Source: Lepas anatifera
Taxonomy: Eukaryota > Arthropoda > Thecostraca > Lepadidae
Assembly: GCA_034440635.1 (NCBI GenBank)
Contig: JAOTON010001820.1
Coordinates: 643,001-707,000 of the forward strand
Direction of reading: 5' to 3'
Length of the DNA stretch: 64,000 bases
This document shows positions 46,803 to 58,900 of the stretch, one piece after another. Below the pieces are notes generated by a model, which worked only from the letters and a program-made list of their open reading frames with translations, was not told the origin of the DNA and ran no database searches. Both the position numbers and the translations under genes were made by a program. Position 1 is the first letter of the stretch, and each line of letters begins with the position of its first letter.

Positions 46803-46943
46803 TCAGATGTATTTAGTCTTGGTGAGTGCCGACTGGCCCATAGTGGGGTCAGTCATGCGGCTCCAATCGGTCTGGCCCAGCACGAAGCCCAGGTCACGCA
46901 TCTTGCGCTGTTGGTTCTGCTCCTCCACGTCAGCCCAGCGCAC
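46803..46943 (-). CDS. YLPM1: YLPM1 last exon with stop codon
   Basis: VRWADVEEQNQQRKMRDLGF, VLGQTDWSRMTDPTMGQSAL and TKTKYI then TGA at 46805-46803. It matches vertebrate VRWADLEEKK...GFVVGQTDWEKITD...NRTKYI to the last residue. Acceptor GTGCCACAG. Confidence 0.97.
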   Translation of the reverse strand: MRWADVEEQNQQRKMRDLGFVLGQTDWSRMTDPTMGQSALTKTKYI

Positions 46944-49900
46944 CTGTGGCACGCCCCGGCTACAGAGTCAGTACAGGGCCCCGGCTGCACAGTCAGTACA
47001 GGGCCCTGGCAACAGTCAGTATAGGGCCCCAGCTACAGAGTCAGTACAGAGCCCCGGCTGCACAGTCAGTACAGGGCCCCGGCTGCACAGAGTCAGTACA
47101 GGGCCCCGGCTACAGAGCCAGTACAGGGTCCCAGCTACAGAGTCAGTACAGGGCCCCGGCCGCAACAGTCAGTACAGGGCCCCAGCTGCAGAGTCAGTAC
47201 AGGGCCCCAGCTGCACAGTCAGTACAGGGCCCCGGCAACAGAGTCAGTACAGGGCCCCGGCTACAGAGTCAGTACAGGGCCCCGGCTGCACAGTCAGTAC
47301 AGGGCCCCGGCTGAACAGTCAGTACAGGGCCCTGGCAACAGTCAGTACAGGGCCCTGGCAACAGTCAGTACAGGGCCCTGGCTACAGTCAGTACAGGGCC
47401 CCAGCTACAAGTCAGTACAGGGCCCCGGCTACAGAGTCAGTACAGGGCCCTGGCAACAGAGTCAGTACAGGGCCCCGGCAACAGTCAGTACAGGGTCCCG
47501 GCTCCAGTCAGTACAGGGCCCCAACTACAGTCAGTACAGGGCCCCAGCAACAGAGTCAGTACAGGGCCCCGGCAACAGTCAGTACAGGGCCCCGGCTGCA
47601 GTCAGTACAGGGTCCTGGCTACAGAGTCAGTATGGGGCCCTGGCTACAGTCAGTACAGGGCCCTGGCTGCAGTCAGTACAGGGCCCCGGCTACAGAGTCA
47701 GTACAGGGCCCTGGCTACAGAGTCAGTACAGGGCCCCGGCAAAACAGTCAGTACAGGGCCCTGGCTACAGAGTCAGTACAGGGCCCCGGCTGCAGTCAGT
47801 ACAGGGCCCCGGCTGCAGTCAGTACAGGGCCCCGGCAACAGAGTCAGTACAGGGCCCCGGCTACAGAGTCAGTACAGGGCCCCAGCTGCAGTCAGTACAG
47901 GGCCCCAGCTACAGAGTCAGTACAGGGCCCCGGCTACAGAGTCAGTACAGGGCCCTGGCTACAGAGTCAGTATGGGGCCCCGGCTGCAGTCAGTACAGGG
48001 TCCAGCAACAGTCGAGAGGGAGCACAGCCGCGGACCGCAGCACTAGACATTCCTAGCATAGGAATCCCGCTGGGAAATTGTTTGGCCCGACATTCAATTC
48101 ATTTTTGATAAGTGCTTTATTTCATAACCTGCAATTTCAAAACGAACCTAATGCTGTAACCGTACTCCGGTTAGAGACCTAATCAACACTGTCAGCGCAA
48201 AGATGAAAGAAAACACAAAGATTTCCCAGCTACGCAGACGAGAGTTATCCGAGTCCTATATTCAGGAACCGAGTCCGCAAGGGGAGACCCATGTGCGAAA
48301 GCTTGCCGCGGGCACGTACGCGTTTTTTTCCGGAGGATTGGGCACGTGAGGCGTAGTCGTCAGGCAGCTGCAGGTAGTCCTCCATGGTAGGCGCTGCCGA
48401 GTCCTTGCGCTTCCTCGCCGCCATCACGCCGTCCAGCTTGTCTGAGGGGAGCAGGCGGGTCCGACGGTCAGAGCGGGAACAGGCCACACTGCCAGTACCA
48501 TCACGCAGAGGCGAAAACCTACATGTCCACTGAATCGCATAAAATAGAAAACGACACGGGGGTAGATAGCATGAAAAAACGAAATGCCTGAGTAGAAAAC
48601 AATGACCAAAGGTTGTGAGCACACGGGCACAAGGAGCTTGTCCACGGGGCTCCAGCAACATAAAGAAGCAGCCGCACTCTTACCTAGTCTCTCTTCGGAG
48701 GGGTCCATCTTCTCCCACTTGCTGACGGTGGCCTGTTCCTCCTGAGACACGGTGGTCCATGACAGGTGAAACCAAACCGCCTAGACGGGCATCCCGGCAT
48801 ACATTCACACTGAAACCCTGCGGCGCTTCAACGGAACGGGCCAAGCCGCGATGAAGACGCGCCGTTCACAAAGGCGGTTCGGTATGTTAGCACTCAAGGT
48901 GAGACAACATGCCAGCACAGCGCTCCTTAGGCAAGGACCATATGCTTTAGAATACTGGCATAGACACTACTGCCACATGCTTTAGAAAATCATAATTTCA
49001 CGTTAAGAAGTGAATTTAAACACACTACATGGTTCTGTGAACATATGATAATAACCAATCACAGCGCCTTTATTCACACACCACCAGTGAAACACGCCAC
49101 AGCAGTACATACCGGCTCGACTCACTACAGAAGGGGGGCGGGCTTCCCATTGCACGTACCGATTCCCACATGTTGTGCGCATGTTATTATTGGCGTATCC
49201 ACTCTGAAACACCCCTAAAAAACCTCAACATCCACCACTTCACCTCTGTCCATGTTCAACACAGGTAACTTCACTTCATTGCTAGGAGCGTCGCCCATCT
49301 TCACCCTAATTCACTGATCACATCGACAGCCTATAATGGTCGGGGAGGCAGTGGCGGCCGCACTGGATCGCCACTGCTCATCACTGCCAACCACACGAGG
49401 CCGTATCGACCGCGCAGTTTGGAATGTTGGCGGCCGGCTGATCACAGAGTGTGCACGCGACAGCCCCGATGCACAGCTCATGACGGCGCTGGAAGCACCA
49501 ATCACAGGGATTCCGCTTAGTGCACGCAAATCTATAGTGCTTGGCGCGCAAGTGATAGAGGAAAACAAGCCAAAGCATAATTTGCTTATCGAACTTTTTC
49601 GCCCCGGTGTACTATTCCTCGCTGGACACAACCTTTTCGATCGCAGTAAGGAAATCATTTTTTTTTTTTAAGATACAGCTTGGAGCCTCACACATCCTCA
49701 GAACGGGATGGTAAAACAGTTTGCGTTAAAGAGGGGCCATTCATCACCACAACATGCGGAGAAGCATGCGGACAAGCATGTGGATTGATCCTCCCCACTC
49801 CCGTATAAAACAAAACTGGACTGCACATTGGCAGGCCGGATGCCCCCTGATCCGCCGCCGTCGTGGAAATAAACATTACAACAGCACCACCACCTACAAA

Positions 49901-52900
49901 ATAAGACGTGAATATAGTGGGCGACCGCAGCAAAGCCGCGAAAGGACACTGTTGCCGCGTGTGGGCGACGATGGCCACACCCGGCTCCTGTGGCCGAGTT
50001 ACATCGAGGTGCCCGCGGTGCACACATGCCCACGACTCTGCCCTCCGAAGGTTGAACCAAGTATAACCCACGGCTTTGGCATGGGGCACGCCTGGCCTCA
50101 CCGTCGCACGGCAGCACTGTCATTCAGGCGTTTATTTCTGATACAAAAATTGTCGAGAGATACTTCACATCAGGCAATGCAGTAGCAAATAGGCCTTGAG
50201 ATATGTATCTCATGGCCAGGACAGTTTATTTCATTCGGTGAGCTATTTGAGATATATATGGATGCAAGATGTAGTTGGGAGCTGTTGATTCAGTTGGGTT
50301 TCCAATGACCTCCATGTTTATTTGGTATATTCACGCATTCAGCGTGGCATGTCACGTTCAAAAGGAGAGCTGCACACACACACATCATCTAGAGGCTGCA
50401 CACCGGAGGAAATGGGAAAAAACGCAGCAAAATTATACTAGTTACAGCAACATATCATGAGAAAAACAAATACAGCACACACAAACGGTTTTTTATTTCT
50501 CTTATTTCCGTATATCCTTTTTGCTCGTCTTCCACCGCAATATCAAAGACCATTAAAACAAGGCACTCACATGCAAACCAGCGGCTAAGCTGGTTGAGAG
50601 CTTCACTGCCGGTCGCACGCGCGCGCAGCGCCTCACTAACGGTCGCAGTCCGCCAATCACCAACTCACTCACTAATGGCCGCGGTCCGCCAATCACTCAC
50701 TAATGGTCGCGGTCCGCCAATCACCCGAGCCCACCCAACACCCAAACCGACCGCCGCCGCACCGCCACCGGGCTTTCTCGTCACCGCCGGTCACCGCTTC
50801 ACTGAAGGAGGCTCCAAACCACCGACCCGTCACAAACGGCGCTGGCCGCACGCTGCCCCTGCGCTGGCACTCGTAACAGCCAAGCGCTGCACTTGGAGAC
50901 TCACAGCCTAGTCGACGAGCGAGACATGATTCCAGGTCTAAGGCACTACCGCCTGTTACCCTGGTCTCTACTCCGACAAATTTAGCTGACGCCATTTCAC
51001 CACAAAACCAGAAAATGAGAAATATAAACGTTGGGTAAGTGGCATACCAACCAGGCCAAACGCAAGAGCAAGCATGTGTGCTGAACGCTATAATGAGGGT
51101 CCGGAATCCCCTAACTTTTTCTCTATCAAGATGGTGCCACAGGTCGAGAGGAATGTGAGGGAAAACAGGGAGGCGGGGCGTTGCAGGACTTACCCCGGGG
51201 GGCTGCGGCTCCGGCTCCGCCGACTCGGCCGGCGTGTCCTCCATCTCCACCTGGCCACACCGTCCCGACGTTAGTGTCACGTCTCACGCAGGACCGCCAG
51301 CACGGCCTCCAACCGTCGCTGACACACAGAGGTCCGCCAGCACGGCCTCCAACCGTCGCTGACACACAGAGGTCCGCCAGCACGGCCTCCAACCTTCGCT
51401 GACACATGGGTCCACCAGCACGGCCTCCAACCGTCGCTGACACACAGAGGTCCGCTAGCACGGCGTTCAACCTTCGCTGACACACATAGGTCCACCAGCA
51501 CGGCCTCCAACCGTCGCTGACACACAGAGGTCCGCCAGCACGGCCTTCAACCGTCGCTGACACACAGAGGTCCACCAGCACGGCCTCCAACCGTCGCTGA
51601 CACACAGAGGTTCGCCAGCATGGCCTCCAACCGTCGCTGACACACAGAGGTCTACCAGCACGGCCTCCAACCTTCACTGCACACAGAGGTCCACCAGCAC
51701 GGCCTCAACCGTCGTTGCACACTGAGGTCCGCCAGCACGGCCTCAACCTTCGCTGACACACAGAGGTCCGCCAGCACGGCCTCCGACCGTCGCTGACACA
51801 CAGAGGTCCACCAGCACGGCCTCCAACCGTCGCTGACACACAGAGGTCCGCCAGCACGGCCTCCAACCTTCGCTGACACACAGAGGTCCACCAGCACGGC
51901 CTCCAACCGTCGCTGACACACAGAGGTCCGCCAGCACGGCCTCCAACCTTCGCTGACACACAGAGGTCCACCAGCACGGCCTCCAACCGTCGCTGACACA
52001 CAGAGGTCCGCCAGCACGGCCTCCGACCGTCGCTGACACACTGAGGTCGGCCAGCACGGCCTCCGACCGTCGTTGACACACTGAGGTCCGCCAGCACGGC
52101 CTCCGACCGTCGCTGACACACAGAGGTCCGCCAGCACGGCCTCCGACCGTCGCTGACACACGAGGTCCACCAGCACGGCCTCAACCGTCGCTGACACACA
52201 GAGGTCCACCAGCACGGCCTCCAACCGTCGCTGACACACAGAGGTCCGCCAGCACGGCCTCCGACCGTCGCTGACACACTGAGGTCGGCCAGCACGGCCT
52301 CCGACCGTCGTTGACACACTGAGGTCCGCCAGCACGGCCTCCGACCGTCGCTGACACACAGCGGTCCGCCAGCACGGCCTCCGACCGTCGCTGACACACA
52401 GAGGTCCGCCAGCACGGCCTCCGACCGTCGCTGACACACAGAGGTCCACCAGCACGGCCTCCAACCGTCGCTGACACACAGAGGTCCGCCAGCACGGCCT
52501 CCGACCGTCGCTGACACACTGAGGTCGGCCAGCACGGCCTCCGACCGTCGTTGACACACTGAGGTCCGCCAGCACGGCCTCCGACCGTCGCTGACACACA
52601 GAGGTCCGCCAGCACGGCCTCCGACCGTCGCTGACACACAGAGGTCCGCCAGCACGGCCTCCGACCGTCGCTGACACACAGAGGTCCACCAGCACGGCCT
52701 CCAGCCTTCGCTGCACACATGGGTCCACCAGCACGGCCTCCAACCGTCGCTGACACACAGAGGTCCGCCAGCACGGCCTTCAACCTTCGCTGACACATAG
52801 GTCCACCAGCACGGCCTCCGACCGTCGCTGACACACAGAGGTCCACCAGCACGGCCTCCAACCGTCGCTGACACACAGAGGTCCGCCAGCACGGCCTCCA

Positions 52901-55900
52901 ACCTTCGCTGACACACAGAGGTCCACCAGCACGGCCTCCAACCGTCGCTGACACACAGAGGTCCGCCAGCACGGCCTCCAACCTTCGCTGACACACAGAG
53001 GTCCACCAGCACGGCCTCCAACCGTCGCTGACACACAGAGGTCCGCCAGCACGGCCTCCGACCGTCGCTGACACACTGAGGTCGGCCAGCACGGCCTCCG
53101 ACCGTCGTTGACACTGAGGTCCGCCAGCACGGCCTCCGACCGTCGCTGACACACAGAGGTCCGCCAGCACGGCCTCCGACCGTCGCTGACACACAGAGGT
53201 CCGCCAGCACGGCCTCCGACCGTCGCTGACACACAGAGGTCCACCAGCACGGCCTCCAACCGTCGCTGACACACAGAGGTCCGCCAGCACGGCCTCCAAC
53301 CTTCGCTGACACACAGAGGTCCACCAGCACGGCCTCCAACCGTCGCTGACACACAGAGGTCCGCCAGCACGGCCTCCAACCTTCGCTGACACACAGAGGT
53401 CCACCAGCACGGCCTCCAACCGTCGCTGACACACAGAGGTCCGCCAGCACGGCCTCCGACCGTCGCTGACACACTGAGGTCGGCCAGCACGGCCTCCGAC
53501 CGTCGTTGACACACTGAGGTCCGCCAGCACGGCCTCCGACCGTCGCTGACACACAGAGGTCCGCCAGCACGGCCTCCGACCGTCGCTGACACACAGAGGT
53601 CCGCCAGCACGGCCTCCGACCGTCGCTGACACACAGAGGTCCACCAGCACGGCCTCCAACCGTCGCTGACACACAGAGGTCCACCAGCACGGCCTCCAAC
53701 CGTCGCTGACACACAGAGGTCCGCCAGCACGGCCTCCGACCGTCGCTGACACACTGAGGTCGGCCAGCACGGCCTCCGACCGTCGTTGACACACTGAGGT
53801 CCGCCAGCACGGCCTCCGACCGTCGCTGACATACAGAGGTCCGCCAGCACGGCCTCCGACCGTCGCTGACACACAGAGGTCCGCCAGCACGGCCTCCGAC
53901 CGTCGCTGACACACAGAGGTCCACCAGCACGGCCTCCAACCGTCGCTGACACACAGAGGTCCGCCAGCACGGCCTCCAACCGTCGCTGACACACAGAGGT
54001 CCGCCAGCACGGCCTCCAACCGTCGCTGACACACAGAGGTCCGCCAGCACGGCCTCCGACCGTCGCTGACACACAGAGGTCCGCCAGCACGGCCTCCAAC
54101 CGTCGCTGACACACAGAGGTCCGCCAGCATGGCCTCCGACCGTCGCTGACACACAGAGGTCCGCCAGCATGGCCTCCGACCGTCGCTGACGCCGAGCACG
54201 CCCAGACGGGATGCGGCTGGACCCTCAGCGGGGCTGATTCTGGACCCTCGCCCAGTAAATCAATCCCCTAAATACGGCAATGGCGACCGGCTCATGCGGA
54301 GGGGCTACCAAATAATTGAGAGACCGAAAAAAACTTCCGAATCCTGCTATTCACTTCTTTGTTACTTTGCACAGTGTTAGTTGCGACATATTCTGAGGAT
54401 CTCAAGAGCCTGGGGTCGGTGTTACGGCATCGCTGGACAACATCCAGATTGAAATCCAAGAGCCGTTCACCCTTCTGCCGTGCCACGGAAGAAAAGCGTA
54501 AGTCACATTTTTTTAGATTTCGGGGGTTTTCTATCACTGGATGCAGAAAGACAAGCAGTATCTACTTATCACATGGCATGAGGAAATTCGCTCAGTTTTG
54601 GTGGTTATATCGCATTCTCACCTGTCACAGGGTTCTGTTAATGTAAAGCAAACGAAAAAATGCACCCTGCTGTAAAATCCTGCAAATGTGACACACGCTT
54701 TTCCTCCGTTGGACAACTGCCTTGGTATACAGGAACATTTCAAACACCAAAATCCCAGAAAATAATCACGGGCAGCAGACAGTGACGATCCACACAAGCG
54801 ATGTCAATATAAACATAGTTTGGCTAGGACGTGGTTTGTAGGGTCAACGGCCTTGTGGCATGCGGCTCCCTGTACCTGCCTGGCATGGTTATTTCGATGA
54901 GAAAATACGTAGATACTAGTTATGCGTATACATGCATTTTTGCAAGAATGGTTCCGCGTCAATTCCCTTTCTCTTGAAACACTAAACACCGAAAGGTTTT
55001 TAGGGGGCCATTGGTTATTTTTTGGGGCTGGGCAAGGGTGCATCTGCGGGTTTTCATTTTTCTCTCCCCTTTCTAGATTTTTGGTTGTGCCGAAACAGGG
55101 CGCGACACGAAGGTTTTCAAGGGCGAGTGGGAGTGAAACCGAGGAAAACAACCCCAAAGTTAACGCTGGAGTCAAGTCATAGCTGCATCAGCAGCATGCA
55201 GCACTGGAGTGACTCGCAGGTGGATGGTGCGTTTGGCGTCAGTGCTACTGCGCCGCGGCAGCTGGTGGCGCCGCCCTGGCGGGCCGCCGGCTCACCTCCT
55301 GGATGCTGTCCGCCTGCAGCAGCGGCCGCACGTCCACCCTGACGAAGTGGGACGGCGTGGGGTGCCAGCCGCTTATCACGCTGCGCACCTCCGCCAGCGA
55401 GCGGCCGTGCACGTTACGCCGGTGGCAGGTGGCCTCGTCCATGTCCATCTGGGCCACGTACACCTGAGGGCACGGCCACAGCACACTCACCCCAGCTGAT
55501 CACATCGCAGCGAATTCCTAACTGGACCAACCTCGCGGGTATACTGTTTTTTTCTTGCCACTCGCCACTCGCCGCTTTTGTTCCCCGTTAAAAAACCACA
55601 GCCAGCATATCTACAGTCTCAGCGAAAACCAACAAATATCGAGCTTAAACCATCAGACAAGTTTTTTTCTTTGGGACGGCAGAGATGCACCGAGACGGAC
55701 ATGCTACGTAGATTACGCATGACCAACACTGTCGTGCAAAGGAAGAACCCATCACGTCATTTTGGTGTTTATTACGGTGATGTAAAAAAACAAAAATGAA
55801 CAAAAAACGTCGTGATGGGTTCTTCTTTTGCAGGGCAGAACAGGCTAGCCCTGTTCCCCTGCTCCGCCGATGTGTAACACTTCAGTTGACATCAAACGCA

Positions 55901-58900
55901 GTCAGCTAACATCATCGCATGTTCGGCCTAATCCGTTGGGGCGGATCATCCACTCTAGGCGACGTATCTGGTGAGCGCGAGCTCCTAGCTGTGATCAATG
56001 GCATCGCACATGCTCTCACCTTGAAGCCGCGCGAGGCGGCGTAGCTGCACATGCCCTCACCTTGAAGCCGCGCAAGGCGGCGTAGCTGCACATGTCCTCA
56101 CCTTGAAGCCGCGCGAGGCGGCGTAGCTGCACATGTCCTCACCTTGAAGCCGCGCGAGGCAGCGTAGCTACGCATGCCCTCACCTTGAAGCCGCGCGAGG
56201 CGGCGTAGCTACACATGCCCTCACCTTGAAGCCGCGTGAGGCGGCGTAGCTGCACATGCCCTCACCTTGAAGCCGCGCGAGGCGGCATAGCTGCACATGC
56301 CCTCACCTTGAAACCGCGCGAGGCGGCGTAGCTGCACATGCCCTCATAGTGTCTGTTGTTGGCGTTGACGCAGTCCAGGATGATGAAGTGGAAGAACCCG
56401 TCGTCAATGGTCTTACGGAACACCTTTTGGAGACTGGCGCGATAGGCGTCCTCCAGCCCAGCGTCGTATTCGTATTCCATCACCTGTGGCGCGCCAAACA
56501 CAAAGTCACGCCTGCTTCCTGACGTATTCGTGCCCCACAACACACCTCGATACATGACAGTCTTTCACAATATCGTATAAAAAAGTAGTGCGTGAGACAA
56601 AAGTTGGTGACCCAGCACGATACAGACAATCGCAAAAACCAGATAAGAAACCAAACAAAACAGAGTACCTCAGCACATTTGTAGGGCAAAGAGCACGCAC
56701 TAAGACCAGGTTTTTGGCGCGACAACACCATGTCTACCTTACTAGCCAAACGACAGGCGCAATGGGAATATGAAGAGGCCCTGGAGCGTCGCCTGCACGG
56801 CTGTAGCTGACCTTTTTGGCGACGGTTTTGCCTGTGACGGGGTCCGGCACCTTTTTCTCCTTCTCTGTGCAGAAGTAGTCGTCTAACGAGAGGATGCGCG
56901 GCGCGCTTCCCTTGTTCGCCACCTCCTGATCTTTGATCAGCTTAGCTGTGTACGTTTTGCCTGGATCAAACCGAAAGCACAATGTCAAATATATGTTTGT
57001 GTGTATACATGTTTGTGTGTATGCAGTTCAACAGCGAGGTTTAAGAGCACAACAGCTATTCAATTTGGGGGTAAAAAAAATCAACCAACAACACGGAAAT
57101 TCATCAAGCCAACAACATACAATTCAAGTAACAGCAGGCGATCCACTGCTTTCAATAACTTCATGGCAGGCGAACGAGTCCACTTAAGCACGAAAACCTG
57201 AAAACAGCATTTCATTTCCACCTTTAATCATTCAGAACAAAAATATCGCCTTTTTCACTACCCTGGGTTGACCTAAGCATCACGCGCAACAGCGAGTCTG
57301 GCCCCCAGGTCGCGACTCACGGCATGCAACGTTGCAATAGGAGTTGCCATCGTTTACATTCATCACGTGACCTGCACGGCAGTGGGATTTAGACCAATTC
57401 GTTTTTATGAAAGCCTTGCGTTTCAACATTTTTTTCCTTCTAAGAAAACCGTTCAGTGAAGTGACAGATCCAGAATTCTGGGAGGAGGAGGCAGGGTGAG
57501 GCATCTGGGGGGGGGGTCACATACCACCTAATTGACACCTCTTGTGCATTGTGCTTTTAAATACAAATAAATACATCGTGATTAAAAAATATGCAATAGC
57601 TTTTAAAGCGCCTGCACAGGCAACAGTCACAGCCACCGACACTGACACTGTCAGCTGCAGGGGCGGTGAATGAGCTCGGCGGACATGAAGAACAACACAG
57701 GAGTACCAGCTGTCGTGCGTCAACACTCACAGCCTTACCAACAGATGCAGCACGGCCCTGAGACTCACTACCCAGACGAGCGCAAACCATCCTGGCCCGG
57801 CTGAGAGTGGGGTCCTCCACAATCACACACGACACACTCCACAGATTCGGTCGGGCGGATAGAGACGCGTGTCCGGGTTGCGGGGACCCGGACTCAAGAG
57901 AACACCTCCTCACAGACTGCCCAGTCTACCAGTGTCCCCGCCAGAGGAGGTGGGGCCCAGTGCCCTCACCACAAACCATTTTCACGCAAGAAGCCAAAAG
58001 CATATGGTCGTTCCTTCTGGAGGTGGGGAGATTCGTCCAGGACCCTCCCTGAAGAGCTGGCGAAAAAGAAAAAGAAAGAAAGCACCGCCCTGCCATCTTC
58101 ATGGACTAGGATTTTATACATGCTGCATTCGAAGTGATTTTAAAACAACGTGATTCCTCACTCTTTCAATGTCGATCAAACCTTTTTGTAGACATAGACA
58201 TTAAAGACAATAAAAAAGCATTTTCCTCCGTGGAACCCGTTATTGAATCTGAGAATGCACATACCGAAAGTCCATCCCGTCCATCCAGTCAGACGCACCA
58301 AACATCTTTTGAGGGCGCACGGAAAACTTTTTTCATAATTTGCCTGAGACATGTCATATTTTCAATCATGCAAAATAAATTGAACCTCGCCAAAACAACT
58401 GAAAACTAGGCCTGTATTCAGTCATTAGGAGTAGTGGGGGCGGTAGACAGGCCGGGCTCGCGACAGCAAGGGACCACTGACCGGAGCCGGGCGGACCACG
58501 CAGCACGATGACGATGTTGGCCGGCCGCGACTGCCGACCCGGCGGCTGCAGCAGGTCCATCACGTTGATGGTGGGGAACACCTCTGGCTCCGGCTCCTGC
58601 CGGGGCGGCCCTGAGATGGCCGGCGGCGGTGGCGCCGGCGCACCCTCTGCCCCCGGCCTGCATCAGCGGTGCAACAGCGTTATAGCAGCGGCTCAACAGC
58701 GTTACATCCGTATTAAATCGGTGCCGTACGGTCCCGGCACGCGCACGGCGCGACATTGGTGTCCGGTTGCGCGATTTGTTGGGTCCGAGCATTCCACGAC
58801 GTCCAAACCAGGCAGGCATACCAGCGGCCACTGGTGCTTTGAATCGCCACGTGATGACAGGGGGTGTCACTTGATGGTTCGTAGCCACCCCGACGTTAAC

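Noticed and set aside
46807..48108. A 433-codon plus-strand open frame with SVQGPG repeats
   Set aside because: It is antisense to the last YLPM1 exon and crosses an intron minisatellite.
49336..49671. 111-codon plus-strand open frame in a YLPM1 intron
   Set aside because: Looks protein-like in composition but I recognise no family and see no supporting context.
51705..54170. An 821-codon minus-strand open frame (and others of 672, 444 and 368 codons)
   Set aside because: It runs through a 40-bp tandem array. The unit lacks stops in several frames and the cycle of 40 bp gives a repetitive Cys/Arg/Trp-rich product. It lies in a YLPM1 intron with no start or domain.
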